Assembly (NCBI RefSeq): GCF_002158995.1
Contig: NZ_LOHF01000015.1
Location: forward strand, 7,474 to 71,473
Reading direction: 5' to 3'
DNA from: Pseudomonas caspiana
Lineage (GTDB): Bacteria; Pseudomonadota; Gammaproteobacteria; Pseudomonadales; Pseudomonadaceae
DNA length: 64,000 nucleotides
Below, one piece after another: positions 35,346-44,672 of the stretch. Position 1 is the stretch's first letter, and each line of letters starts with the position of its first letter. The position numbers were made by a program, and so were the translations under genes. The notes beneath the pieces are model-generated. The model did no database searches. It was not told the DNA's origin and worked only from the letters and a program-made list of their open reading frames with translations.

Positions 35346-36056
35346 TCATCGATAAGTGATGAGTTCCGGCATGTTCATCAGTTGTAAGTGAGCATGGTCG
35401 TTGAAGCCTGCCAAAGAGACTTGTTGACCGCGAAACTTGAGTTGGTTGAACGAGGTATTAACGATATGCCAGTTAAGCTGGAACGCCTCCTCGGCCGGCA
35501 TCCGGGTAATCAGGTGGAGCAGGGCGGTGATGGTGCCGCCGGAGGTGAAGACGGCAATTCGTTCGCCGCCTTTGGCACGTTCAAGTATTCGATTCAACCC
35601 GGCCTGAACCTGAGCCACGAATCCCTGCCAGCTCTGCAAGCCTTCACTGGCATGGCTACCGCTGAGCCAGCGCGAGACTATCAGTGAGAAAAGGCGTTGA
35701 AACTCGGCACGGTGCTGAGCGGCGTTACGCATTACGTGCAGCGCTTCGGGCTCATCTTCAAGCATGGCGGGCAACAGAGTGCGGATCACGGCTTCGGCGT
35801 CGAACTCATCGAAGGCTGAATCGATCTCCAGTTCAGGCGTGTTCAGCCCGCAAGCATTGAGTTGGCCAAGCGTCAGTTCAGCAGTGTGCTGCTGTCGACG
35901 CAAACCGCCAGCGATACAGCGATGAAACCCTGAGCCTGTCCGGGATAAATGCGCGCCGAGCACTTCTGACTGACGAATGCCGATCGGAGACAGCACGTCG
36001 TAGTCGTCGGCACCAAAAGACGCTTGGCCATGTCGTATCAGATAGATGCTGCCCAC
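35346..36056 (-). CDS. Histidine phosphatase family protein
   Basis: This encodes 236 residues. The catalytic histidine is in YLIRHGQASFGADDY near the N-terminus, and the second histidine region is present further on. The length is typical of the branch-1 phosphoglycerate-mutase-like phosphatases. I prefer GTG 36056 because it puts the RHG motif in the usual place; a TTG at 36116 would add 20 residues of low quality. The in vivo substrate is unknown; co-transcription with SCP2 suggests a lipid or acyl-CoA link. Confidence 0.85.
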   Translation of the reverse strand: MGSIYLIRHGQASFGADDYDVLSPIGIRQSEVLGAHLSRTGSGFHRCIAGGLRRQQHTAELTLGQLNACGLNTPELEIDSAFDEFDAEAVIRTLLPAMLEDEPEALHVMRNAAQHRAEFQRLFSLIVSRWLSGSHASEGLQSWQGFVAQVQAGLNRILERAKGGERIAVFTSGGTITALLHLITRMPAEEAFQLNWHIVNTSFNQLKFRGQQVSLAGFNDHAHLQLMNMPELITYR

Positions 36057-36249
36057 GTCCGTTACTCGGTACGTTGAAGTGTTTGCGAGGTTATGAGGAT
36101 GCCGAAGGCGTGTCAATGAAAAAACATACGCTTGTTTGAATGGGGCATCCGCAAGCGATTAGCGGCTGGTCGCCGACAGGCCGCGCCGGTATGCTTGAGC
36201 AATCCGCGACCCTTGAATGGTAAGGGCGCAATCCAAATGAGGAGTCTCT

Positions 36250-37272
36250 GTGGAGTTTTTAGCCGATTACGCCAGCTTCCTGGCCAAAACGGTCACCCTG
36301 GTTGTCGCTATCGTCATTGTGCTGGTGGCCATTGCTTCTATGCGCGGCAAAGGTCGTCGTCGGTCAGCCGGGCAGTTGCAAGTCACCAAGCTCAACGATT
36401 TCTACAAGGCACTGCGTGAGCGTCTTGAGCAATCCCTGCTGGACAAGGATCGCCTCAAAGCACTACGTAAAGAGCAGGCCAAGAGCCTCAAGAAAGACAA
36501 GAAGCAAGCCGAGCCCAAGCCTCGCGTGTACGTTTTGGATTTCGACGGTGACATCAAGGCGTCCGCGACTGAAAGCCTGCGTCACGAAATCACCGCACTG
36601 TTGACCCTGGCGACGGACAAGGACGAAGTCGTACTGCGGCTGGAAAGCGGCGGCGGCATGGTCCACAGCTACGGCCTGGCGTCTTCGCAACTGGCCCGCA
36701 TCCGTCAGGCAGGTATTCCGCTGACCATATGTATCGACAAGGTGGCGGCCAGCGGCGGCTATATGATGGCCTGCATTGGTGACAAGATCATCAGCGCACC
36801 TTTCGCTATCCTGGGTTCCATCGGCGTCGTGGCTCAATTGCCTAACGTCAACCGTCTGCTGAAGAAGCACGACATTGACTTCGAAGTGCTGACTGCAGGC
36901 GAGTACAAGCGTACGTTGACCGTATTTGGCGAAAACACTGAAAAAGGCCGTGAGAAGTTTCAGCAGGATCTGGACATCACCCACGATCTGTTCAAGAACT
37001 TCGTCGCCAACTACCGTCCGCAACTGGCAATCGATGAGGTGGCGACCGGCGAAGTCTGGCTGGGCGTTGCAGCACTCGACAAGCAACTGGTGGATGAGCT
37101 CAAGACCAGTGACGAATACATCGGTGAGCGTGCCAAGTCTGCTGAAGTGTTCCACTTGCATTATGTGCAGCGTAAAAGCCTGCAAGAACGCATGGGCATG
37201 GCGGCCAGCACGTCGCTGGATAGTTTGTTGACGCGCTGGTGGAGTCGCCTGACACAACAGCGCTTTTGGTAA
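36250..37272 (+). CDS. sohB: Inner-membrane protease SohB
   Basis: This is a 340-residue serine protease of the SohB/SppA family. It has an N-terminal membrane anchor (about residues 12-32), a basic coiled linker, then the ClpP-like fold with nucleophile Ser168 in KVAASGGYMMAC and general-base Lys220 in GEYKRTLTVFG. Glycine-rich LESGGGMVHSYG forms the oxyanion region. It is expected to face the periplasm and degrade membrane or signal peptides. The start is GTG 36250, with GAGGAG 6 nt upstream. Confidence 0.94.
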   Translation: MEFLADYASFLAKTVTLVVAIVIVLVAIASMRGKGRRRSAGQLQVTKLNDFYKALRERLEQSLLDKDRLKALRKEQAKSLKKDKKQAEPKPRVYVLDFDGDIKASATESLRHEITALLTLATDKDEVVLRLESGGGMVHSYGLASSQLARIRQAGIPLTICIDKVAASGGYMMACIGDKIISAPFAILGSIGVVAQLPNVNRLLKKHDIDFEVLTAGEYKRTLTVFGENTEKGREKFQQDLDITHDLFKNFVANYRPQLAIDEVATGEVWLGVAALDKQLVDELKTSDEYIGERAKSAEVFHLHYVQRKSLQERMGMAASTSLDSLLTRWWSRLTQQRFW

Positions 37273-37292
37273 ATCCGAAAAACGCCGCCTGC

Positions 37293-37335
37293 AAAAAAAA
37301 GCCCAGTCTGGAAATCCAGGCCTGGGCTTTTTTTA
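37293..37335. terminator. Bidirectional terminator
   Basis: AAAAAAAAGCCCAG and CTGGGCTTTTTTT form a stem with an A-run on one side and a T-run on the other. It serves the convergent sohB and DUF934 genes. Confidence 0.93.
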
Positions 37336-37347
37336 GCCGCTAACGAC

Positions 37348-37842
37348 TTAACGTCTGCGGAACAACGGCAGCGGTTCGTCGGTTGCTGCCTGATACGTCA
37401 CCGAGAAATCCTTCAGGCCTTCAAGGGCTTCGTACGGGTCTTTGTCAGCGCGAATCGCGAACGCATCAAAGCCGCAGCGATGCAGGTAGAACAGTTGGTC
37501 GCGCAGTACGTCGCCGATAGCGCGCAGTTCACCCTTGTAGCCATAGCGATCACGCAGCAGGCGGGCGTTGGAGTAGCTGCGGCCGTCGGTGAACGCCGGG
37601 AAGTTCAGGGCAATGACCTGAAACTTGTCGACATCAGCACCAATTTCCTCAGCCTCTTCGTCGCTGTCCAGCCACACACCCAGACCGCCGTCTCGGGCAG
37701 CCAGCGCGTGCCCGTGCTCGCGCCATAGCGCGAGGGGAACGATCAGATCGTCGCAATTGGACAGCTCATCAAACGACGTCTCCTTGGGCAGCAGGTGCCA
37801 GGTTTCATCAATGACTTCGTTGTTCTTAATTATTCGCTGCAT
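37348..37842 (-). CDS. DUF934 protein, sulfite-reductase partner
   Basis: This is a 164-residue member of DUF934, the small protein regularly encoded after the siroheme sulfite reductase in pseudomonads. Recognisable parts are GVWLDSDEE, FPAFTDGRSYSNARLLRDR and DQLFYLHRCGFDAF. ATG 37842, with AAGGAG 7 nt upstream, overlaps the end of cysI by 17 nt, so the pair is translationally linked. Its biochemical role is not established; the context implies support of assimilatory sulfite reduction. Confidence 0.9.
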   Translation of the reverse strand: MQRIIKNNEVIDETWHLLPKETSFDELSNCDDLIVPLALWREHGHALAARDGGLGVWLDSDEEAEEIGADVDKFQVIALNFPAFTDGRSYSNARLLRDRYGYKGELRAIGDVLRDQLFYLHRCGFDAFAIRADKDPYEALEGLKDFSVTYQAATDEPLPLFRRR

Positions 37843-39484
37843 AGACGCGCTCCTTGAAAGGGTCGATGCCGATACGCTGGTAAGTGTCGATGAAGCGCTC
37901 GTCTTCGTTGCGTTTTTCAACGTAAACGTCAATCAGCTTCTCGATCACATCCGGCATAGCGTCCTGTGCGAACGAAGGGCCAAGGATCTTGCCCAGGCTT
38001 GCGTCGCGGCTTGCGCTGCCACCCAGGGAAACCTGATAGAACTCTTCGCCTTTCTTGTCCACGCCCAGAATGCCGATATGGCCGACATGGTGGTGACCGC
38101 ATGCGTTCATGCAACCGGAAATGTTCAGGTCCAGCTCGCCGATGTCGAACAGGTAGTCCAGATCGTCGAAACGGCGCTGGATGGATTCGGCAATCGGGAT
38201 CGACTTGGCGTTGGCCAGCGAGCAGAAATCGCCGCCAGGGCAGCAGATGATGTCGGTCAGCAAGCCCACGTTTGGCGTGGCAAAGCCTTGCTCACGCAGC
38301 TCCTGCCATAGGGCGAACAGTTGGGACTGCTCGACATCGGCAAGAATGATGTTTTGCTCGTGCGACGTGCGCAGTTGGCCATAGCTGTAACGGTCGGCCA
38401 GGTCAGCGACGCCATCGAGTTGCTTGTCAGTCAGGTCGCCCGGCGCAACACCGGTAGGCTTGAGGGACAGGGTGACCGCGACATAACCCGGCTTTTTATG
38501 CGCCAGGGTATTGCGCGTACGCCAGCGGGCAAAGCCGGGGTGCTCCTGATCCAGCTTCGCCAGCTCGCTGCTGAAATCGTCCAGAGCCTTGTAATCCGGG
38601 TCAACGAAGTGCCTGGACACACGGTGCACTTCAGCGTCGGTCAGTGTGGTCTGGCCACCACGAAGGTGGGCCATCTCGGCTTCAACTTTTTCGGCGAACA
38701 CTTCAGGAGTCAGTGCCTTGACCAGAATCTTGATCCGCGCCTTGTACTTGTTGTCACGACGGCCATAACGGTTATAAACCCGCAGGATCGCGTCAAGGTA
38801 GCTCAACAGGTCCTGCCACGGCAGAAACTCGTTGATGAACGCGCCTACCACTGGCGTACGGCCGAGACCGCCACCAACCAGCACGCGGAAACCCAGCTCG
38901 CCCTTGTCATTCAGAACCGGCTCGAGGCCGATGTCGTGAACTTCAATAGCGGCGCGGTCGCTGGTGGAACCGTTGATCGCGATTTTGAACTTACGTGGCA
39001 GGTAAGCAAATTCCGGGTGGAATGTGGTCCATTGACGGACGATTTCGCACCATGGACGCGGGTCAACCAACTCGTCAGCCGCTACGCCGGCGAACTGATC
39101 GGTGGTGACGTTGCGCAGGCAGTTGCCGCTGGTCTGAATGGCGTGCATCTGCACGGTGGCCAGCTCAGCCAGAATATCGGGGATGTCTTCCAGCGCAGGC
39201 CAGTTGAACTGAACGTTCTGCCGTGTGCTGATGTGCGCGTAACCCTTGTCATAATCGCGAGCGATTTTCGCCATCATCCGTGCCTGGCGTGAGGTCAGCT
39301 GGCCGTAAGGCACCGCCACGCGCAGCATTGGCGCAAAACGCTGGATATAGAGGCCATTTTGCAGGCGCAACGGGCGAAACTCTTCTTCGCTGAGTTCTCC
39401 CGCGAGGTAGCGTCGGGTCTGATCACGGAACTGCTTTACGCGGTCCTCAATGATCCGCTGGTCGTACTCGTCGTATACGTACAT
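37826..39484 (-). CDS. cysI: Sulfite reductase hemoprotein CysI
   Basis: This 552-residue enzyme of the nitrite/sulfite reductase family reduces sulfite to sulfide for cysteine synthesis. The substrate-binding segment has QTSGNCLRNVTTDQ. The [4Fe-4S]-siroheme ligands are in CCPGGDFCSLANAK and ISGCMNACGHHHVGH. ATG 39484 is favoured over an in-frame start at 39505 because AGGA lies 7 nt before it and the product begins MYVYDEYDQ as in other pseudomonads. No flavoprotein gene is adjacent. Confidence 0.95.
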   Translation of the reverse strand: MYVYDEYDQRIIEDRVKQFRDQTRRYLAGELSEEEFRPLRLQNGLYIQRFAPMLRVAVPYGQLTSRQARMMAKIARDYDKGYAHISTRQNVQFNWPALEDIPDILAELATVQMHAIQTSGNCLRNVTTDQFAGVAADELVDPRPWCEIVRQWTTFHPEFAYLPRKFKIAINGSTSDRAAIEVHDIGLEPVLNDKGELGFRVLVGGGLGRTPVVGAFINEFLPWQDLLSYLDAILRVYNRYGRRDNKYKARIKILVKALTPEVFAEKVEAEMAHLRGGQTTLTDAEVHRVSRHFVDPDYKALDDFSSELAKLDQEHPGFARWRTRNTLAHKKPGYVAVTLSLKPTGVAPGDLTDKQLDGVADLADRYSYGQLRTSHEQNIILADVEQSQLFALWQELREQGFATPNVGLLTDIICCPGGDFCSLANAKSIPIAESIQRRFDDLDYLFDIGELDLNISGCMNACGHHHVGHIGILGVDKKGEEFYQVSLGGSASRDASLGKILGPSFAQDAMPDVIEKLIDVYVEKRNEDERFIDTYQRIGIDPFKERVYAANN

Positions 39485-39764
39485 ATAGGTCCTGTTCTCA
39501 GGCAATTACCACAGCAAATCTGCGCGCACGGCCGCGCACTCCTAACGGAGCCGGGGGAAGATAACAGTTTGCGGATATACGCAAAAGTGGCGTTTGCCTA
39601 TATGCAAATAGCTAACGGCGATAAGCCTTTGGTCTGACGCCTTTAACCCTGCTTGTGGTATGGGCATAGCTCGTCTTTACTAGGGTCGAGTCTGACCTGA
39701 AATAACCAAAGACTCATCGTTTCATTCGTGCTGCCACTAATAAAACAGACAAGAGGCAATCTTA

Positions 39765-39878
39765 ATGAGCAACCACCCCAAAGTTTCCAAGAACGACAGC
39801 CATGTCGACGCCTGGGCAATCTTTTTCATCATCATTCTTGTTGTGGGAGCTGCCGTGTTCTGGGTCAGCCACCAATAA
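39765..39878 (+). CDS. Small single-span membrane protein, 37 aa
   Basis: This short gene encodes a polar N-terminus (MSNHPKVSKNDSHVDAW) followed by one strongly hydrophobic helix (AIFFIIILVVGAAVFW) and a short SHQ tail. AAGAGG lies 8 nt before the ATG. It is isolated between cysI (divergent) and the periplasmic binding protein. It has the architecture of bacterial membrane microproteins that modulate a larger partner; no function can be assigned. Confidence 0.72.
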   Translation: MSNHPKVSKNDSHVDAWAIFFIIILVVGAAVFWVSHQ

Positions 39879-39983
39879 TAAAATCGAATACTCATTTAAT
39901 GGTGCAGACAATCAGCTCAGCGGCCGATAGCTAATCAGAGATCTCCAGACCGGTCTTTTGACTTTCTATCAAGGCTTGTGGGT

Positions 39984-41069
39984 ATGACAAGACATTGCTG
40001 TGCCGCACTTGCTGTTGTGCTGGGTTGCTGGTTGAGTCCGGCCAGCGCCGCATCAGTGCTGTTTCTGAGTCCGGGACCTGCCAGCGATGGCTACTGGTCA
40101 GCGTATGCGCGATTCATGCAGGCGGCAGCGACTCGCCTCGGCATGGATTTAACCGTGCGCTATAGCAACCGTGACACGCGAGAACTTATCGAGCTGGCTC
40201 GGGATGCCTTGCAAGGGCCGTTTCGCCCGGACTATCTGGTGTTTTCCAACGAGCTCAATGTTGCCCCCGAGATTCTTCGCTTGTCTCAGGGCAGCGACGT
40301 GACACTCTTCGCCGTGAATAACACCTTGACCGATGATCAGGTCAATATTCTGGGTGATCTACCGCGACGCTACCCGAACTTTATCGGCAGCCTGATCGGC
40401 AACGATGAGGAGGGCGGTTACCTGACGGCAAAACGTCTGATCAGCCTGTATGCGACATCGAAGCCAGATCAGTCGATAGAGATGCTCGCTTTTTCCGGTA
40501 CCAATTCAACGCCGGTTTCACTGAAGCGGGAGCAGGGCATGCTTCGCGCCCTGGCTGAGCATCCCGAAGTTCGTCTGCGACAGATTGTGTTGGGCGGTTG
40601 GCGACGGGATCGGGCACTTGAACAGGCGCGGGTGTTGCTAAAGCGTTACCCCGACATTGGCTTGATCTGGGCCTCCAACGATCAGATGGCATTCGGCGCC
40701 ATGGACGCGGTGCGCGAAATGGGCCGCGAGCCGGGTAAAGATGTGTTGTTCAGCACCATCAACTGGGCGCCCCATTCCTTGAACGCTTTACAGAATGGCC
40801 AGATTAGTGCGCTGGCCGGTGGACATTTCATGCTGGGCGGGCTGGCGATGGTTTTGTTGAATGATTACGACGCGACTGATCCAGCTACTCGCAAAGCCAT
40901 CGGGAGCCAGCAAGCCAGGGTTATGAAGCTGGTGGGGATCAGTGATCTCAAACAGATACGCTCGAACAGCAAGCGCGATGACTACGGTGTGGACTTTCGC
41001 ACCCTGAGCCTGAAAGGCCAGCCTGCCAGCACCGACTACTCATTTTTGTCCCGACCATTGCCGCACTAG
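39984..41069 (+). CDS. Periplasmic sugar-binding-like protein
   Basis: This 361-residue protein has a signal peptide (about 1-22, ending PASA before ASVLFLSPG). The mature part has the type-I periplasmic binding fold, like ribose-binding protein or LacI cores: a first lobe with SDGYWSAYARFMQAAA and a hinge region GLIWASNDQMAFGAMDAV. No permease or ATPase is adjacent, so it may signal to a membrane sensor rather than feed a transporter. ATG 39984 is preferred to GTG 39978, as AAGG lies about 9 nt upstream. Confidence 0.85.
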   Translation: MTRHCCAALAVVLGCWLSPASAASVLFLSPGPASDGYWSAYARFMQAAATRLGMDLTVRYSNRDTRELIELARDALQGPFRPDYLVFSNELNVAPEILRLSQGSDVTLFAVNNTLTDDQVNILGDLPRRYPNFIGSLIGNDEEGGYLTAKRLISLYATSKPDQSIEMLAFSGTNSTPVSLKREQGMLRALAEHPEVRLRQIVLGGWRRDRALEQARVLLKRYPDIGLIWASNDQMAFGAMDAVREMGREPGKDVLFSTINWAPHSLNALQNGQISALAGGHFMLGGLAMVLLNDYDATDPATRKAIGSQQARVMKLVGISDLKQIRSNSKRDDYGVDFRTLSLKGQPASTDYSFLSRPLPH

Positions 41070-41078
41070 GTGGTGCGT

Positions 41079-41309
41079 TCAATCGAGTGCGAAATAGAGG
41101 ATCAGGTTCACCACACCGAACAGCAGCGCTGCGAGGAAAACGGTAAACAACAGGCCTATAACGGCAAAATGGATGGGTTTGCCATGGTTAAAGTCTCGCT
41201 CCCGGTTCTTTCCGCTTTGCACACCAAACGCGGCGGCGATGACGCTGTGTAGCATCTGCCAGAATGTGGGCGGTTTGCGGTCTTCGGACTCGGGCGGTGG
41301 CGTGTTCAT
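41079..41309 (-). CDS. DUF2970 small membrane protein
   Basis: This is a 76-residue protein with a cytoplasmic proline-rich start, the segment FWQMLHSVIAAAFGVQSGKN and one C-terminal membrane helix (HFAVIGLLFTVFLAALLFG). This arrangement is that of DUF2970. An excellent CAGGAGG ribosome site precedes the ATG. Its role is unknown. Confidence 0.88.
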   Translation of the reverse strand: MNTPPPESEDRKPPTFWQMLHSVIAAAFGVQSGKNRERDFNHGKPIHFAVIGLLFTVFLAALLFGVVNLILYFALD

Positions 41310-41398
41310 AAGGCCTCCTGAACGTGTACTCGGGAGAATAGCCGAGCTGGAGAGTCTTTAGTGGCTACTTCGGTTTTCTGTCGCGGCTGCCATCCCCG

Positions 41399-42736
41399 TC
41401 AATCCACCCACACCTCAACACGGCGGTTCTTGATGCGTCCGTCATCGAGTTCATTGGCTGCAACCGGCATCTCGTCGCCTAAACCAAGAACATCCCGCAA
41501 CGTGACATCGTTTTTTATCAATTCCCGTCGAACGGCCATTGCCCGTAGCCGAGATAATAATTGTGCGCGCCGTGTATCGCTCTTGGCATCGCCGAAACCT
41601 ACCAGCGTCACGCGTTGATCGAGTTTGTCGTGCTGTTTCAGGTAGTCCGCTACTCGCTTTACATCGAGCAACGCCTTGTTATCAAGTCGGGCACTGCCCT
41701 GAGCAAAACGGAAGTTCACTGACAGGCGTTCCGCCTCTCGCGTCAGCGCCTGATACTCGCCAGGCATTTGCGCCGTGGCCTGGACCTTGATGGCCTGTAC
41801 GGTCTGCGCCACAAAGCCGTTTTGCGCCACGATGGCCTGACCTTCCGCACTCTGGGCGAAGTTGACCAACGCGTTCGCCCAAGGGTGTTGCGCCTCCACT
41901 GGGATATAGAGGTACAGGCGTCGTGATAAAGGGTAATCCTCTGTGGCGATCAGGCCTGATGTGGGCAGCATCGGCCGGGATCCTCCGTCGGCAATCGCCA
42001 CGGCTTTGGAGTGACGTACGTAGGGCAGTCCGATGAAACCGATACCGTTACGATCCCTGCTGACTTCGTCAGAAAGTTGCTCGCTGGACTCGAAACGCTT
42101 CGCGCCAAGGGAAAGCGCCTTGCGGTATTTGAGCAGAACCAGTTCTTTGAACGTTTCGAACGTGCCCGATTGTTCGTCACGGACATAAAGATGGATTTCT
42201 CCATCCTTGCCGCCCAACTCCTGCCAGTTGTGGATTTCGCCGGAAAATATGCGAGCCAGCTGTTCTGTGGTGAGTTCGCGTAGGGGGTTGCCGGGGTGCA
42301 GGATAACTGCAACTCCGTCGATGGCGATGACCTGCTCGGCTGCGGCGTTTTTCATGTTACCGATTTGTGCAAGGTCCTGAGCTTCGGCTTCCTTGATTGG
42401 ACGTGACGACGCGGCGATGTCGGCTTTTCTGGCCTTCAAGGCACTGAACCCTGTACCGGAACCATGAGCTTCGACCTCGACTGTAAGTTGTTGACCGTCA
42501 GGGGCAGTGCCGATCACGCGGAGTTCGTTGGCGGCCGGGCCCGCTTCGCGGTGAACGTTGTGAAGTCCCTGCTTGTTTAACAGGCCTTCAACCAACGCAG
42601 GACCGAGCTGCGCGTCAATGGTGTTTGAGCCATGAATGCGTAGCACGGGTTTACTGTCCGCGGGTAAAGGAAGGCTGGCGGTCGCGTCAAACGCTGTCAA
42701 GGCGAGGGCGGCCAGCAAAAACGCAGCGCGCAGCAT
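41399..42736 (-). CDS. PstS-like binding protein fused to OmpA domain
   Basis: This 445-residue exported protein has a signal peptide ending near TASA. Residues about 30-300 resemble PstS phosphate-binding proteins (LRIHGSNTI, ADIAASSRPI, DEQSGTFETFKELVL). The C-terminal about 110 residues form an OmpA-like peptidoglycan-binding domain (VNFRFAQGSARLDNKALLDV ending in IKNRRVEVWVD). It should be a ligand-binding module tethered to the cell wall. No pst transporter genes are near. ATG 42736 is chosen for AAGGTG 6 nt upstream; GTG 42745 is the alternative. Confidence 0.9.
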   Translation of the reverse strand: MLRAAFLLAALALTAFDATASLPLPADSKPVLRIHGSNTIDAQLGPALVEGLLNKQGLHNVHREAGPAANELRVIGTAPDGQQLTVEVEAHGSGTGFSALKARKADIAASSRPIKEAEAQDLAQIGNMKNAAAEQVIAIDGVAVILHPGNPLRELTTEQLARIFSGEIHNWQELGGKDGEIHLYVRDEQSGTFETFKELVLLKYRKALSLGAKRFESSEQLSDEVSRDRNGIGFIGLPYVRHSKAVAIADGGSRPMLPTSGLIATEDYPLSRRLYLYIPVEAQHPWANALVNFAQSAEGQAIVAQNGFVAQTVQAIKVQATAQMPGEYQALTREAERLSVNFRFAQGSARLDNKALLDVKRVADYLKQHDKLDQRVTLVGFGDAKSDTRRAQLLSRLRAMAVRRELIKNDVTLRDVLGLGDEMPVAANELDDGRIKNRRVEVWVD

Positions 42737-42826
42737 GTGCGGCACCTTGAATATAAGGAAAGTGCCGGGAGATTAAGTCGAAACGATTACCGGAATATGA
42801 CAGTTGGATTTATGAATGGTGGGGTC

Positions 42827-42916
42827 GTGGGACCGGCTTTAGCCGGGAAGAGGCCGGTACATCCACCGGATTTGTATCGGCAATAATGCAGGCTTCCCGG
42901 CTAAAGCCGGTCCCAC
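42827..42916. repeat. REP doublet (GGGACCGGCTTTAGCCGGGA type)
   Basis: The inverted arms GTGGGACCGGCTTTAGCCGG and its complement are the same element as at 17566-17655, with a different spacer. It sits between xthA and the PstS-OmpA gene. Confidence 0.88.
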
Positions 42917-42928
42917 GTCAATCCGGAA

Positions 42929-43741
42929 TCAGCTCAATTCCAGCCAGATTGGCGCATGGTCAGACGGTTTTTCCATGCCGCGCAGTTCGTAATCGACGCC
43001 ACCGGCCTTGATGCGCGGCTGCAAGCCATTCGAGGCCATGATCAAATCGATGCGCAGGCCGCGCTTGGGATGATCCTCGAAGCCTCGGCTGCGGTAGTCA
43101 AACCAGCTGAATTGATCGATGACTTCCGGGTGCAGGTGGCGGAAGCTGTCTACCAGGCCCCAGTTCTTCAAGCGTGCCATCCATTCACGTTCTTCAGGCA
43201 GAAAACTGCACTTGCCGGTTTTCAGCCAGCGTTTGGCGTTGTCCGGGCCAATGCCGATGTCGCTGTCTTCCGGGGAAATATTCACGTCGCCCATGACGAT
43301 CAGCGGTTGGTCGTTGCTGAAGCGGGTTTCCAGCAGTGCCTGAAGGTCGTTATAAAAGCGTTGTTTGGCGGGGAACTTGGTCGGATGGTCACGGCTTTCT
43401 CCCTGTGGGAAGTAGCCGTTCATGATGGTAATCGGTTGTCCATTGTCGTCGGCATATGTGCCCCAGATGAAGCGCTTCTGCGATTCCTCATCATCTGTCT
43501 CGAAGCCTTTGTGTAGCGCCAATGGCATTTTGCGGGAGAGCAGGGCCACGCCGTAGTGGCCCTTCTGGCCGTGGAAGTGAACGTGATAGCCCAGTGCTTC
43601 GATATCGGCCTGGGGGAACTGTTCATCCGAGACTTTGGTTTCCTGCAGCCCGATAACGTCGGGCTGGTGTTTTTCGATCAGCGCTGCCAACTGATGAGGG
43701 CGGGCACGAAGCCCGTTGATGTTGAACGAAACGATTTTCAT
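42929..43741 (-). CDS. xthA: Exodeoxyribonuclease III
   Basis: This is a 270-residue AP endonuclease and 3'-5' exonuclease of base-excision repair. Catalytic residues known for the family are visible: Glu34 in GLQETKVS, Tyr in NGYFPQGES, the Asp/Asn pair in [13 protein letters not shown] and the Asp-His pair in SDHAPIW at the end. The length matches E. coli ExoIII. It is divergent from the SDR gene at 43872. Confidence 0.96.
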   Translation of the reverse strand: MKIVSFNINGLRARPHQLAALIEKHQPDVIGLQETKVSDEQFPQADIEALGYHVHFHGQKGHYGVALLSRKMPLALHKGFETDDEESQKRFIWGTYADDNGQPITIMNGYFPQGESRDHPTKFPAKQRFYNDLQALLETRFSNDQPLIVMGDVNISPEDSDIGIGPDNAKRWLKTGKCSFLPEEREWMARLKNWGLVDSFRHLHPEVIDQFSWFDYRSRGFEDHPKRGLRIDLIMASNGLQPRIKAGGVDYELRGMEKPSDHAPIWLELS

Positions 43742-43871
43742 GGGCAGGCAGTCCTGGCAAATACAAAAAAAGCGATGCTAGCTGACCTGGCGTTTCATCA
43801 CCAGCACTGCACTGAACTTCAACGAAGCCTCGCCGGTCAGCTTTACATGTTGATCAAGAGGGCTTTAATCC

Positions 43872-44672
43872 ATGCATATTTCACTGGAGCAACAAGTCGC
43901 TTTGGTCACCGGGGCCAGTTCCGGCCTGGGCGCAGGGGCTGCCAAGGCTTTAGCGGCGGCGGGCGCGGCGGTGGTCGTCAACTACAACTCCCAGGCCGAA
44001 CCCGCTGAAAAGCTTGCCGAGCAAATCATCGCTGCAGGTGGCCGGGCGATAGCCATCGGTGCCGATGTGTCGAAGGAAGAAGAGGTCGAGCAGCTCTTCG
44101 CTAAAACCCTTGAACACTTTGGTCATCTGGACATTCTGCTGGCCAATTCCGGGCTGCAAAAAGATGCTTCCATTGTCGACATGTCTCTGGCGGACTGGAA
44201 CAAAGTCATCGACGTCAATCTCACCGGGCAATTTCTTTGTGCTCGCGCCGCGCTGCGGCAGTTCATCAGCCAAGGCATGCGGCCTGGCGTGTCTCGCGCC
44301 ATGGGCAAGATCATTCACATGAGCTCTGTACACCAGTTGATTCCCTGGGCGGGCCACGCCAATTACGCGGCATCCAAAGGGGGAGTGGATCTGTTGATGC
44401 GCAGCATTGCCCAGGAAGTAGGCGAGCAGCGAATCCGGGTCAATAGCATTGCACCGGGCGCCATACGCACCGCTATCAACGAGGAGGCCATGGCGGGCGA
44501 CAAAGAAGCCAAACTTCTGAAGTTGATCCCTTATGGCCGGGTCGGCGAAGCCGAAGACGTGGCCAACGCAGTGGTCTGGCTGGCGTCGGACCTGTCCGAT
44601 TATGTCCACGGCACCACGTTGTTTATCGATGGCGGCATGAGCCTGTATCCGGAGTTTCGAGACAATGGCTGA
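43872..44672 (+). CDS. SDR glucose 1-dehydrogenase-like protein
   Basis: This is a 266-residue short-chain dehydrogenase with cofactor loop TGASSGLGAG, the LANSG segment, active-site Ser (IIHMSSVHQ) and YAASKGG, and the C-terminal IDGGMSLYPEF ending typical of glucose 1-dehydrogenases. Asn at VNYNS suggests NADP(H) use is possible. It overlaps the GH15 gene by 8 nt, so both are made together: the glycosidase could release glucose that this enzyme oxidises. Confidence 0.9.
   Translation: MHISLEQQVALVTGASSGLGAGAAKALAAAGAAVVVNYNSQAEPAEKLAEQIIAAGGRAIAIGADVSKEEEVEQLFAKTLEHFGHLDILLANSGLQKDASIVDMSLADWNKVIDVNLTGQFLCARAALRQFISQGMRPGVSRAMGKIIHMSSVHQLIPWAGHANYAASKGGVDLLMRSIAQEVGEQRIRVNSIAPGAIRTAINEEAMAGDKEAKLLKLIPYGRVGEAEDVANAVVWLASDLSDYVHGTTLFIDGGMSLYPEFRDNG

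Noticed and set aside
38321..39292. Plus-strand open frame of 323 codons opposite cysI
   Set aside because: Antisense shadow; the siroheme/iron-sulfur motifs establish the minus-strand gene.
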